This document shows, in pieces, positions 32,039-40,813 of a DNA stretch of 64,000 nucleotides. Under the pieces are notes generated by a model. That model was not told the DNA's origin. It saw nothing but the letters and a program-made list of their open reading frames with translations, and made no database searches. Position 1 is the stretch's first letter; each line of letters starts with the position of its first letter. This DNA comes from Gluconacetobacter diazotrophicus PA1 5 (lineage in GTDB: Bacteria > Pseudomonadota > Alphaproteobacteria > Acetobacterales > Acetobacteraceae), in NCBI RefSeq assembly GCF_000021325.1, contig NC_011365.1, forward strand, positions 1,336,501-1,400,500, given 5' to 3'. The translations under genes and the position numbers were made by a program.

Positions 32039-33190
32039 GTGAGCAGCACTGATCACGGCCAGCCGGAATGGTCCCTGCAAACCGGCGACGGTGCTACCGT
32101 GATCGTCCTGTCGGGGAACTGGCTTGCCCAGGGAGGGCAAGGTCCGGGGGGGCCCATTCCCACGTTCCCGCCCGACGGGTTGCGCCAGGCCGCGCCCGGC
32201 CGGCCGCTGACCTTCCGCAGCGATGCGCTGGGACGGTGGGATACCGGGCTGATCGCCTTCCTGTGGGATCTGAAGCAGCGGGCGACCCAGGCCCATCTGG
32301 ACCTGCGCACCGACACGCTGCCCGATTCCGCGCGCAAGCTGCTGGACCTGCTGCCGGAAGCACCACCGCCACCGCCGACGCCCCGGCCCCGCACCTTCGC
32401 CCCCGTCACCGCGCTGGGCGCATTCACGATCGAGAGCCTGACCGAGATCGGCACCGTGACCGAACTGGGCGTGGAGACGGCACGCGGCGGCCTGGAGGCC
32501 GTGACCGGACGCGGGCGGATGCGGTCGATCGACCTGATGTCGAACATCCGCGATGCCGGGCCGTCGGCGCTGCTGATCGTCAGTGTCGTGAACTTCCTGG
32601 TGGGCGCCATCCTGGCCTTCGTCGGCGCGGTGCAGTTGCGCAAGTTCGCCGCCGACATCTATGTCGCCAGCCTGGTCGGCATCGCCATGGTGCGCGAGAT
32701 GTCGGCGGTCATGACCGCGATCATCATGGCGGGGCGCACCGGCGGGGCCTACGCCGCGCGCATCGCGACCATGCAGGGCAACGAGGAAATCGACGCCCTG
32801 ACGGTCTTCGGCATCCCGGTTTCCAGCTACCTGATCCTGCCCTCGATCCTGGGGCTGGTGGCCACCATGCCGTTTCTGTACCTGTATGGCTGCCTGATCG
32901 GCATGCTGGGCGGTTTCACGGTGGCGATCAGCATGCTGGCCGTCACCGGGGCGGGCTATTTCCACCAGACGATCAATGCCGTCGGACTGAACCAGTTCGA
33001 GTTCGGCTTCATCAAGAGCATCTTCTTCGCCATTCTGATCGGGCTGACCAGTTGCCGGATCGGGTTACGGTCGGGGCGCAGCGCCGCCGATGTCGGCGTG
33101 GCGGCGACGCGGGCCGTGGTGGTGGGGATCGTCGGCGTCATCACGCTGGATGCGATCTTCGCCGTCATCGCCACGACCCTGGGGATCTGA
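32039..33190 (+). CDS. mlaE: Mla-type ABC transporter permease with N-terminal STAS-like region
   Basis: A 383-residue permease for phospholipid traffic between outer and inner membrane. Residues 1-about 125 look like a soluble STAS-type domain (TVIVLSGNWLA, LTFRSDALGRWDTGLIAFLW); the MlaE domain follows with MVREMSAVMTAIIMAGRTGG and MQGNEEIDALTVFGIPVSSY. The start is GTG at 32039 after a GAGAGG-like site. It heads the order permease, ATPase, MCE protein, lipoprotein. The STAS-permease fusion is common in alphaproteobacteria, in place of a separate MlaB. Confidence 0.93.
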   Translation: MSSTDHGQPEWSLQTGDGATVIVLSGNWLAQGGQGPGGPIPTFPPDGLRQAAPGRPLTFRSDALGRWDTGLIAFLWDLKQRATQAHLDLRTDTLPDSARKLLDLLPEAPPPPPTPRPRTFAPVTALGAFTIESLTEIGTVTELGVETARGGLEAVTGRGRMRSIDLMSNIRDAGPSALLIVSVVNFLVGAILAFVGAVQLRKFAADIYVASLVGIAMVREMSAVMTAIIMAGRTGGAYAARIATMQGNEEIDALTVFGIPVSSYLILPSILGLVATMPFLYLYGCLIGMLGGFTVAISMLAVTGAGYFHQTINAVGLNQFEFGFIKSIFFAILIGLTSCRIGLRSGRSAADVGVAATRAVVVGIVGVITLDAIFAVIATTLGI

Positions 33191-33193
33191 CGC

Positions 33194-33988
33194 ATGACCG
33201 ATTCCCACGCGGCACAGCCCGAAACCCTGATGGCGCTGGACGGGGTCACGCTGGCGTTCGGGCCCAAGGTCGTACAGCAGAACGTCACCTTCAACGTACG
33301 GCGCGGCAGCATCTTCGCCGTGATGGGCGGGTCGGGCTGCGGCAAGAGTACCATCCTGAAAAGCATGATCGGGCTGCTGCGCCCGACCGCGGGCCGCTAC
33401 CTGGTCGGCGGCGAGGATTACTGGGCGGCCGACGACACCCATCGCCTGGCGGTCAGCCGCCGGTTCGGCGTGCTGTTCCAGAGCGCGGCCTTGTGGAGTT
33501 CGCTGACGGTGGGCGAGAATGTCGCGCTGCCGATGCAGATGCTGACGCACATGGACCCGGTCACGGTCCGCCGCCAGGTGGAACTGAAGCTGGGCCTGGT
33601 CGGCATTCTGCATGCCATCGACCAGTATCCGTCGGAAATCAGCGGCGGGATGAAGAAGCGCGCCGGACTGGCGCGGGCGATGGCGCTGGACCCGGACATC
33701 CTGTTCTTCGACGAGCCTTCGGCGGGGCTGGACCCGATCACATCGGCGCGGCTGGACGATCTGATCATGAACCTGCGCGACGGGCTGGGGGCGACGATCG
33801 TCATCGTCAGCCATGAATTGCCCAGCCTGTTCACCATTGCCGATGACGGCATCTTCCTCGATGCGCAGACCAGGACACCGATCGCGCACGGGGCCCCGTC
33901 CTGGCTGCGCGATCACTGCGATGACCCGCAGGTCCACGCCTTCATGCACCGCGAACGTACCGAAACCCAGTCCGGAAGGACCGACTGA
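33194..33988 (+). CDS. mlaF: Mla-type ABC transporter ATPase
   Basis: A 264-residue ABC ATPase powering the MlaE permease. Walker A is GGSGCGKST (45-53), the signature EISGGMKKRAGLARAMALDP, Walker B ILFFDEPSAGLDP, and the switch His in VIVSHELPSLF. SGGMKKR is typical of the MlaF/Ttg2A group. It starts 3 bp after the permease stop codon. Confidence 0.95.
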   Translation: MTDSHAAQPETLMALDGVTLAFGPKVVQQNVTFNVRRGSIFAVMGGSGCGKSTILKSMIGLLRPTAGRYLVGGEDYWAADDTHRLAVSRRFGVLFQSAALWSSLTVGENVALPMQMLTHMDPVTVRRQVELKLGLVGILHAIDQYPSEISGGMKKRAGLARAMALDPDILFFDEPSAGLDPITSARLDDLIMNLRDGLGATIVIVSHELPSLFTIADDGIFLDAQTRTPIAHGAPSWLRDHCDDPQVHAFMHRERTETQSGRTD

Positions 33989-33991
33989 CCC

Positions 33992-34960
33992 ATGGCAAAC
34001 AAGGAAACAGCCGTTGGCGCATTCGTCATCGGCGGCGTCGCGCTGGGAATGGCGGCGCTGGTGTTCTTCGGCAATTTCAACATCTTTTCCAGCACCAAGC
34101 AGGCCGTCGTGGTCTTCCAGGGGTCCACATCGGGCCTGAGCATCGGCGCGCCGGTCACCTTTCGCGGGGTGCGGGTCGGTGCCGTGGACGGGATTTCGAT
34201 CACATATGACGCCAGGACCCATGGCGCCTACATCCCCGTGACGATCGAGGTGCAGCCGGGCCGGGTGACCCTGACCGGCGAGGACCATCGCCGCACCGCC
34301 CTGACCCTGCGGGACCTGATCGATCACGGCCTGCGCGCGTCGCTGAACCTGCAGAGCTTCGTCACCGGACAGGCCGAGATCGACCTGGATTTCGACCCGG
34401 CCTCGCCCGCCGTGCTGCACCCGGACATCGCGACCCGAACGGAAATCCCGACCCGGCAATCGGCCATCCAGAAGGTGCAGGAAACCCTGAGCCAGCTTCC
34501 GCTGAAGGACCTGGCGGACAACGCCCAGGCCGCGCTGCAGAGCATCCGCCAACTGGCCGAACGCCTGGATGGCGACCTGCCGCCGCTGGTGGACAGCGTG
34601 AGGGAGACGTCCGACCATTCGCGGGCCGCCGTCGACACCGCGACCCGCGCCATCGACGACCTGCAGCGGCGGCTGGACACCACGCTGGGCAGCATCGACA
34701 CGCTGGCCACCACCGGCACCCGGCAACTGGACGCGCGGGGGGCCGACCTGCATGTGCTGCTGGGCAATGCCAACGACACGGTGATCCAGGCACGCCAGAG
34801 CCTGGCCGGGCTGCGCGACATGACGTCGCCGCGTTCGGCCGACCGCGCCAACATCGATTCGACCCTGCGCGACCTTTCGGCCGCCGCCGCCGCGCTGCGC
34901 GGCTTTGCCAGCGATGTCGAGCGCAATCCACAACTTCTGCTGATGGGACGCCGCCCATGA
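33992..34960 (+). CDS. mlaD: MCE-family lipid-binding protein (MlaD-like)
   Basis: A 322-residue protein with one N-terminal membrane helix (AVGAFVIGGVALGMAALVFF) and an MCE domain (about 35-120, GLSIGAPVTFRGVRVGAVDG). A long helical C-terminal part follows (about 150-315) with LPLKDLADNAQAALQSI and HSRAAVDTATRAIDDLQRRL. MCE proteins form hexameric rings that guide lipids. The long helical tail, absent in E. coli MlaD, is more like the tunnel-forming MCE proteins. It starts 3 bp after the ATPase gene and overlaps the lipoprotein gene by 4 bp. Confidence 0.92.
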   Translation: MANKETAVGAFVIGGVALGMAALVFFGNFNIFSSTKQAVVVFQGSTSGLSIGAPVTFRGVRVGAVDGISITYDARTHGAYIPVTIEVQPGRVTLTGEDHRRTALTLRDLIDHGLRASLNLQSFVTGQAEIDLDFDPASPAVLHPDIATRTEIPTRQSAIQKVQETLSQLPLKDLADNAQAALQSIRQLAERLDGDLPPLVDSVRETSDHSRAAVDTATRAIDDLQRRLDTTLGSIDTLATTGTRQLDARGADLHVLLGNANDTVIQARQSLAGLRDMTSPRSADRANIDSTLRDLSAAAAALRGFASDVERNPQLLLMGRRP

Positions 34961-35565
34961 CCCGCCGCAATCGCCGGATGGCCCGGCTTGCCCTGCCCCG
35001 GCTTGCATTCCTCGTGGTTCCCGCCTTCCTGGCGGGCTGTGCGTCCCCGCCCGTGCGGTTCTACACGCTGGGGGCGCCGGCGATCGCGACCGGGGCGGTT
35101 CCGACCGGCATCGTCACGCCCGCCACGCCGGTCGTCGAGGTCGCGCGCGTCACCCTGCCCGACTATCTGGACGGGCAGGATATCGTCGTGCGCGCGGGCA
35201 ACCAGATCGAACGCAGCGCCACCGGCCGCTGGGCCAGCCGGCTGTCGCTGGGCGCCACCGACCTGATCACCGCGCAACTGGCGCGGGGCCGCACGGATCT
35301 GTTCGTGACCGACCAGCCGCAGAGCCTGCCCGCGACGTGGCGGCTGGCGGTGAATATCAGCCGGCTGGATGTCACGCGGGACGGCACCGCGTCATTGGAA
35401 GCCGACTGGTCGATCATCCCGCATGACGCCAACCTGCCGATCCTGCACAGCCGCGCGGCCTTCACCCAGGCCGGCGCGGCCGCGACGGACGGGGACACCG
35501 CCCGCCTGACCCAGGCGGTGCTGGAACAATTGGCGGAAAGGATCGTGGCCGGGTGGCCACGGTAA
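34957..35565 (+). CDS. ABC-transport auxiliary lipoprotein (PqiC-like)
   Basis: A 202-residue lipoprotein: signal and lipobox FLAGC put the lipidated Cys near residue 28, followed by ASPPVRFYTLGAPA, the usual beginning of the auxiliary-lipoprotein family (PqiC/DUF330 group). It is thought to receive or stabilise the MCE machine at the outer membrane. The start overlaps mlaD as ATGA. It ends the operon and is convergent with the nucleoside permease gene 19 bp away. Confidence 0.9.
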   Translation: MTRRNRRMARLALPRLAFLVVPAFLAGCASPPVRFYTLGAPAIATGAVPTGIVTPATPVVEVARVTLPDYLDGQDIVVRAGNQIERSATGRWASRLSLGATDLITAQLARGRTDLFVTDQPQSLPATWRLAVNISRLDVTRDGTASLEADWSIIPHDANLPILHSRAAFTQAGAAATDGDTARLTQAVLEQLAERIVAGWPR

Positions 35566-35584
35566 GCCGGGGCGGGATGGTACG

Positions 35585-36649
35585 TTACGGCCCCGGCGGC
35601 CGCAGCGCCAGTTCCCGCACCACCACGCTGCCGACCTGATAGGCAGCGGCGACCGAGGGCAGATAACCGGAATACCCGCCCTCGGTCGCCTCGGACTTCA
35701 GCAGGGCAGCAGCCGTCTGGCCGGGCGGGGGCATGTCGTAATTGCTGGCGGTGCGCAGGATCAGTACGCGGTCCGGGTCCACGCGCCCGGCCTGGGCCTG
35801 CAGCGTCAGGGCCTGCATGAAGCCGACATCCTCCTCGGCCGTGGTGGCGAACGTGCCCTGCCCCTTGGTCCAGTATGTCACCCACCGTTCCGCCCAGCGA
35901 TTCATCCGCGCGCCGACCCAGAAGGTCTCGCTGGACACGGTATCACCCAGCAGGACGGTGGGTGGCTTCTGCGCCTGGGGATAGCCGGCATAGCGGGCGC
36001 GGATCGCCCGCAGGGCCGGCGTGTCGGCCAGCGGCACCGCGCGTGTCAGGTCATACGCCCAGCGGACCAGCGCCGGATTGAGCGTGTAGGCCATGTCGCC
36101 CGACAGGGAATGGAGCGGCGGCACCGGCTGTTCGTCCGGGACGCTGCCCTGCACCGGGGTGAAGCCGTCCGGCCAGCCGGCGGGGATTTCACGGGCATCG
36201 ACCATGTGCGCCAGCCCGCCATTGATCACGCGCGGGGCCCAGACGGCCGATCCGGCCGAACCGAAATTCGGGTCGATCCCGGCAATGCCGGCCAGTACGA
36301 AATACGCATGGCGCAGGTCGAAACGCGGGTCGAGGACCAGCGCCGTGATGGAAGAGGCCATATGTTCCGGCCCCTCGCCGCTGGCGATGCCCAGTACCTG
36401 AAGGTCGGGATTGTAGCGCATCACCCCGTGCCAGGTGCCTGGTGCGGGCAGGACCTGCGGCAGGGGCAGCTTCTCCACCCAGGTCTGGAATTCGCCGGGG
36501 ACGTCGCCGGTATCGTTGCCGACCTCGAACGTGGTGACGACGACGACGCGCACCGGAATTCGTGCCGCCTGGGCCGTGCCCGCCCCGGCCATGCCCAGCA
36601 GCAGGGCAAGGCAGGAGACCATCCATGTGGGTCGGCCGATCATGATCAT
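35585..36649 (-). CDS. exported purine nucleoside permease (NUP family)
   Basis: A 354-residue protein of the NUP family, first described for nucleoside uptake in Candida and frequent in alphaproteobacteria. It has an N-terminal signal (LALLLGMAGAGTAQA), then VVVVTTFEVGNDTGDVPGEF, GIASGEGPEHMASSITALVL and LAGIAGIDPNFGSAGS. The fold resembles nucleoside phosphorylase, and no multi-pass membrane region is visible, so the word permease may mislead; a periplasmic nucleoside-binding or cleaving role is equally likely. Its start overlaps the stop of the deaminase gene (ATGA), so the two are coupled. Confidence 0.85.
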   Translation of the reverse strand: MIMIGRPTWMVSCLALLLGMAGAGTAQAARIPVRVVVVTTFEVGNDTGDVPGEFQTWVEKLPLPQVLPAPGTWHGVMRYNPDLQVLGIASGEGPEHMASSITALVLDPRFDLRHAYFVLAGIAGIDPNFGSAGSAVWAPRVINGGLAHMVDAREIPAGWPDGFTPVQGSVPDEQPVPPLHSLSGDMAYTLNPALVRWAYDLTRAVPLADTPALRAIRARYAGYPQAQKPPTVLLGDTVSSETFWVGARMNRWAERWVTYWTKGQGTFATTAEEDVGFMQALTLQAQAGRVDPDRVLILRTASNYDMPPPGQTAAALLKSEATEGGYSGYLPSVAAAYQVGSVVVRELALRPPGP

Positions 36650-38241
36650 CCGTTTCCTTTCTGGCGGCGGGGTGCGGCGCCCGCGCCGGCATCGCGGATC
36701 ATCCCGGCCTCGAAGTCATGCAGCCGGGCCTCCAGCGTCCATTGCAGCCGTGCCTTCTCGCTGCCGGCCAGCACGTCGTGGCAGGCACCCGCGGCGGGTG
36801 CGGGGCCGGGCGGCACCGCGGCGCAGGCCGCCACCATGCGGTAGGGCGCGGTCTGCCGCCACAGGCTGTCCCCCGGGACGAAGGCATATTCCAGCCCGCT
36901 GCGCGACAGGTCGCGCAGCGCGGCGTAGTCGAGCGCATAGGTCGTCGCCGCGCGGTCATATTCCCGGGTCAGGTCGATGCGCGACACGCCCTCGTCATCC
37001 GTGGACAGCGCGACCGGCACCCCGGCGGCGCGATAGGCGCGGAAGGGATGGGCCGCGCCGGCCACGCCGAGAATGACGTCGTTGCTGGTCAGGTTGATTT
37101 CCACCATCACGCGGCGACGCGCCATTTCGGCCATCAGCCCATCGGAATCGTCTTCATGCAGGATGTCCACCCCGTGGCCGATCCGGCGGGCGCCGGCGAT
37201 TTCCACCGCCTGTCGGATATGGGTGCGCAGCCCCTCGGGCGGGACCAGGCCGGGCGCCAGTTCCCCGGCATGCAGCGACAGCTTCACCTGCGGATCGCGC
37301 CGGGCCAGCCAGCCGAACATGCGCATATGCAGCCCGTAGTCGCGCATGGCGATGGCGTTGTCTTCCGGCGCCACGATGTTCACGCCGACGAAGCGGGGAT
37401 CGGCCTTGACCAGCGCATAGCCGAAATCAAGCTGCGGAAAGACCATGGCCGGGGGCATGGTGCGGATGGTCTGGTACAGATAGCGCACGACGACCGAGCA
37501 GCCGGGGCGGGCCTGGTCCGTGCCGCACTGCAGGACGGCATGCATGCGCGCCTCCATCGCATCGACCTCCTGCCGTGCCGCCACGACCAGGGCGGGCAGC
37601 GCCGGGGCGATGGCGCGATCGACGTCGGCGAACCCGTCGCCCTGCAAGGGAAGGTGTGTGCCCAGTCCCGCGACCGGGCCGAGCTGCGGCGACACCATCA
37701 GTTCCAGGTACAGGACGTGATCGCCCGCCGCGTGCGTCACGGCTTCGGCCAGCATGTCGCCGCCATGGGTCATCTGTACCGGCATGAACCGGTCGAAGGT
37801 CGCGAAGAAATGGTCATGCCCGGACCGGTCGGTCGCGGTCGGCACGAAATCGCGCATCGACAGCGCGTCGATCATGTCGGCCCGGTCGTCGGGACGGGCG
37901 GCCAGGTCGGCGGCGCGGACCCGGCCCGAGACCGGCGCGGGGCCGCAATTGCCCGGCAGGATGCGCCCCAGCGCGGGCGAGACGCACAGCCCGTCCTGCG
38001 CCGCCCAGTCCAGCATGCTTTCGGCATAGACCGCGCCCGCCAGATGGTTGTGCAGGTCGGCGCCCTTCGGCATGGCGCGCAGCACGTCGTCCAGCCGCGC
38101 CGGATCGGTACGGATGCGATCGAAGGCAGCCGAGACGGCGTCGGGCGGGGCCGGCGCGGCCCGGGACGCGGCCACCCCGGGCGTGATCAGTGAAACAGCC
38201 AGGCCGGCGGCCAGGGCGCAGACGGGAACGAGTCGGACCAT
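36646..38241 (-). CDS. exported adenosine deaminase family protein (ADGF/ADA2-like)
   Basis: A 531-residue metal-dependent deaminase with a signal peptide (1-about 25, ending TPGVAA). The zinc site is complete: His64 and His66 in ADLHNHLAGAVYAE, LSLHAGELAPG, RRIGHGVDILHE, and the Asp pair in VALSTDDEGVSR. It is longer than the cytosolic enzyme (about 340) and carries an extra N-terminal segment, like secreted ADGF enzymes. It should turn periplasmic adenosine into inosine; the NUP gene overlapping its end would handle the product. Substrate is inferred from the family. Confidence 0.85.
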   Translation of the reverse strand: MVRLVPVCALAAGLAVSLITPGVAASRAAPAPPDAVSAAFDRIRTDPARLDDVLRAMPKGADLHNHLAGAVYAESMLDWAAQDGLCVSPALGRILPGNCGPAPVSGRVRAADLAARPDDRADMIDALSMRDFVPTATDRSGHDHFFATFDRFMPVQMTHGGDMLAEAVTHAAGDHVLYLELMVSPQLGPVAGLGTHLPLQGDGFADVDRAIAPALPALVVAARQEVDAMEARMHAVLQCGTDQARPGCSVVVRYLYQTIRTMPPAMVFPQLDFGYALVKADPRFVGVNIVAPEDNAIAMRDYGLHMRMFGWLARRDPQVKLSLHAGELAPGLVPPEGLRTHIRQAVEIAGARRIGHGVDILHEDDSDGLMAEMARRRVMVEINLTSNDVILGVAGAAHPFRAYRAAGVPVALSTDDEGVSRIDLTREYDRAATTYALDYAALRDLSRSGLEYAFVPGDSLWRQTAPYRMVAACAAVPPGPAPAAGACHDVLAGSEKARLQWTLEARLHDFEAGMIRDAGAGAAPRRQKGNG

Positions 38242-38289
38242 GCGGCGATGGTGCGGTGACCGATTCCAAAACGCAACAGCCGCTACATG

Positions 38290-38496
38290 TCAGGACAGCG
38301 GGCTGAAGCGGGGAACGCCATCGACGTCCTCGACCCACATGGCCAGGGGCCGCACCCAGTAATCGCCACGGGCCTCGCTGCGATAGGTCACCAGCCATTC
38401 CTCGGTTTCCGAATGCCGGCCGACGCAGATCAGCGTGTACAGGCCGCCCTTGTAATGCCGATACAGGCCCGGTCGTGTCCTTTCGGTCTCGTTCAT
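38290..38496 (-). CDS. DUF1653 domain protein
   Basis: A 68-residue protein matching the DUF1653 pattern: RPGLYRHYKGGLYTLICVG near the N-terminus, then EEWLVTYRSEARGDYWVRPL and a final MWVEDVDGVPRFSPL. The family is small, single-domain and of unknown function, with a beta-rich core. It sits alone on the minus strand between the deaminase gene and a divergent exported protein. Confidence 0.85.
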   Translation of the reverse strand: MNETERTRPGLYRHYKGGLYTLICVGRHSETEEWLVTYRSEARGDYWVRPLAMWVEDVDGVPRFSPLS

Positions 38497-38576
38497 GCGT
38501 TACTACCCTTGTCCCACCTGGATTCGGCTCCGGGACCCCGAGCCAGCGCCCACGCGAACCGACGGAACCTCATCGC

Positions 38577-39149
38577 ATGAACCGCCCGCCTCGTCATATC
38601 CTGCCCCTTCTCCTGCCGGTCATCATGCCGATGCTGGCGCTCGGCCCCGCGCGGGGCGCCGCGCCACGTCACCCGTCACATCCCGCCACGATGGGCGGCC
38701 CCGTCACGCTGACGCAACAGCCGGACAGCGTGCTGGACCGGGCGGCGCGGCTGCTGAACGCGGGCGACCTGGCGGCGGCGGCCCGGCGCGGGAATACGCC
38801 CGTGGTGCTGGTCGGGTCGGCCCCCCTGTCGACCCGGGCGGGGGACAGCGCGCTGTTCGTGCAGTTGCAGTCGGCCGACCTGTGCGGATCGGCGGGCTGT
38901 TCGACGTCGGTCTATCTGCGCAAGGACAAGCAGGACTGGATCAAGGTCCTGGATTCGGTCAGCGGCCCGGTTTCGCTGTCGCGCCGCACGCATGGCGGGA
39001 TGCACGACCTGATCATCAACGGGACCGATCGCTGGGTGTGGAACGGCACGACCTATCGCGACACCATGCCCGCCCCGCCCGCCGACGATCTGCGCCAGTC
39101 GATCGAACACTACCAGGCCCAGCACCACAAGGCACCGCCGCCGCAGTAA
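38577..39149 (+). CDS. exported hypothetical protein
   Basis: A 190-residue protein with a signal peptide (HILPLLLPVIMPMLALGP, then cleavage near ARGAA). The mature part contains LFVQLQSADLCGSAGCSTSV, with two Cys six residues apart that may form a disulfide, then LRKDKQDWIKVLDSV and RTHGGMHDLIINGTDRWVWN. The GTDRWVWNG region looks like a small beta-sheet domain. I do not recognise a named family. The Met at 38577 is chosen because it starts the signal; the frame is open 34 codons further upstream. Confidence 0.7.
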   Translation: MNRPPRHILPLLLPVIMPMLALGPARGAAPRHPSHPATMGGPVTLTQQPDSVLDRAARLLNAGDLAAAARRGNTPVVLVGSAPLSTRAGDSALFVQLQSADLCGSAGCSTSVYLRKDKQDWIKVLDSVSGPVSLSRRTHGGMHDLIINGTDRWVWNGTTYRDTMPAPPADDLRQSIEHYQAQHHKAPPPQ

Positions 39150-39181
39150 CGGGGCCGACACAGGAAAGACGGGGGAGTGCG

Positions 39182-39255
39182 TGGAGCGGGTGAAGGGAAT
39201 CGAACCCTCGTATGCAGCTTGGGAAGCTGCCGTTCTACCATTGAACTACACCCGC
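39182..39255 (-). tRNA. tRNA-Gly (anticodon CCC)
   Basis: Read on the minus strand, the acceptor stem GCGGGTG pairs with CACCCGC, the D arm is GTTC-AATGGTA-GAAC, and the anticodon stem GCAGC/GCTGC holds the loop TTCCCAA, so the anticodon is CCC (39221-39223 on the plus strand as GGG). The T arm is GAGGG-TTCGATT-CCCTT. The CCA tail is encoded (39182-39184). Without CCA the gene is 39185-39255. All helices pair with only a G-T at the base of the T stem. Confidence 0.95.
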
Positions 39256-39397
39256 GGCGCTGCGGCCCCTATAGCCCAGCGAGCCGGACGATGCAATCCG
39301 TTCCGCCGCCGTCGGCCGCGCGGGGCGGCGATGGTTGACGAGCGGCGCCCCGATCCGCGATAACCCTGTCGTCCGGCGGGCCTGGGGTTCGGCGGGC

Positions 39398-39456
39398 CCT
39401 CGTGATTTGGATCGGCCGGCTTGCGACGAGGTTAAACAGACGCGCTAAAGAGGCCT
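39398..39456 (+). promoter_or_regulatory. SAM-II riboswitch upstream of metZ
   Basis: The stretch fits the SAM-II consensus: stem CCTCGT (39398-39403) with ACGAGG (39426-39431), the conserved GATTTG right after the first strand, GGCTTGC before the second, then GTTAAACA and GCTAAAG. GGCC at 39414-39417 can pair with GGCC at 39452-39455 to make the pseudoknot. SAM-II elements are found in alphaproteobacteria before methionine genes and shut down expression when S-adenosylmethionine is plentiful. The gene 140 bp downstream is metZ, exactly the expected target. Confidence 0.88.
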
Positions 39457-39592
39457 GACTTCCGCCAGAATCCGCGGGCGTCACGGTTTCCACGGTCGGA
39501 TTTTCGCGTCGGGACGCGGGGCCGCCGGATCGGTTCGACACCGGATGCCCCGAGGCCCGGCCTTTCTGACGATTCTGTTCCGGGAGCTCATG

Positions 39593-40795
39593 ATGAGCAA
39601 CGATTCGACCGACCGAGCCTACCGCCCCGCGACCCGCCTGCTGCATTCCGGCGTCGAGCGCACCCCGTTCGGCGAGACGAGCGAGGCGATGTTCCTGACA
39701 TCGGGCTTCGTCTACGACAATGCCGAACAGGCCGAGGCGACCTTCACCGGCGACGTGACGCATTATCAGTACAGCCGGTTCGGCAACCCCACCGTCGAGG
39801 CGCTGGAGAAGCGCCTGGCGGACCTGGAAGGGGCCGAGGCCTGCATCGCGACCTCGACGGGCATGGGGGCGGTGTCGTCCGCGCTGCTGTCGCACGTCAA
39901 GGCCGGGGACCGGGTGGTGGCGTCGCGCGCGCTGTTCGGGTCGTGCCACTGGATCGTCGCCAACCTGCTGCCGCGCTACGGGGTGGAAACGGTGTTCGTG
40001 GACGGGGGCGACATGGACGCGTGGGCGGAGGCCCTGGCGCGGCCCACGGCGGCGGTCCTGCTGGAAAGCCCGTCGAACCCGATGCTGGACATCCTGGACA
40101 TCCGCGCCATTTCCGACCTGGCGCACCAGGCCGGAGCCCTGGTGGTGGTCGACAACGTCTTCGCGACCCCACTGCTGCAGAAGCCGCTGGAACTGGGGGC
40201 GGATGTCGTCGTGTATTCCTGCACCAAGCATATCGACGGCCAGGGGCGTGTCCTGGGCGGCGCGGTGCTGGGCCGCAAGGACTGGATCACCGATACCCTG
40301 CAGCCCTTCACCCGCAATACCGGCAACGCCCTGTCGCCGTTCAATGCCTGGGTGATGCTGAAGGGGCTGGAGACGCTGGCCCTGCGCGTCCGGGCAATGA
40401 CCGACAATGCCGCCGCCGTCGCCGATCACCTGGCCGGCGCCGAGGGGGTGACGCGGGTGTTCTATCCCGGCCGGCCCGACCATCCGCAATACGCGCTGGC
40501 GCAGGCGCAGATGAGCGGCGCCTCCACCCTGGTCGCCTTCGAGGTCGCGGGCGGCAAGGCGCGCGCGTTCGCCTTCATGAACGCGTTGCGGCTGATCGCG
40601 ATTTCCAACAATCTGGGTGATGCGCGATCGATGGTGACGCACCCGGCCACCACCACGCACATGAAGATCGGCGCCGAGGAACGGGCGCGACTGGGCATCA
40701 CCGACGGCGTGATCCGCTTTTCGGTGGGTCTGGAAGACAGCGCCGATCTGAAGGATGATCTGGATCGCGGGCTGGCCGCCCTTCGGTCACGCTGA
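39593..40795 (+). CDS. metZ: O-succinylhomoserine sulfhydrylase
   Basis: A PLP enzyme of the Cys/Met metabolism family, 400 residues, making homocysteine directly from O-succinylhomoserine (or O-acetylhomoserine) and sulfide. Landmarks are YSRFGNPTVEALEKRLADLE, ATSTGMGAVSSALLSHVKAG, the PLP Lys in VVVYSCTKHIDGQGRVLGG, and the C-terminal RFSVGLEDSADLKDDLDR. Two adjacent Met codons (39590, 39593) follow a CGGGAG ribosome site. It is controlled by the SAM-II riboswitch upstream. apaG follows 18 bp later, a common alphaproteobacterial pair. Confidence 0.95.
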   Translation: MSNDSTDRAYRPATRLLHSGVERTPFGETSEAMFLTSGFVYDNAEQAEATFTGDVTHYQYSRFGNPTVEALEKRLADLEGAEACIATSTGMGAVSSALLSHVKAGDRVVASRALFGSCHWIVANLLPRYGVETVFVDGGDMDAWAEALARPTAAVLLESPSNPMLDILDIRAISDLAHQAGALVVVDNVFATPLLQKPLELGADVVVYSCTKHIDGQGRVLGGAVLGRKDWITDTLQPFTRNTGNALSPFNAWVMLKGLETLALRVRAMTDNAAAVADHLAGAEGVTRVFYPGRPDHPQYALAQAQMSGASTLVAFEVAGGKARAFAFMNALRLIAISNNLGDARSMVTHPATTTHMKIGAEERARLGITDGVIRFSVGLEDSADLKDDLDRGLAALRSR

Positions 40796-40813
40796 CGCAG
40801 GCAGGAACGCGCC

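Noticed and set aside
35566-35597. GCCGGGGC/GCCCCGGC repeat between the convergent lipoprotein and NUP genes, considered as a terminator.
   Set aside because: The loop is long, there is no T run, and one arm lies inside the NUP coding region.
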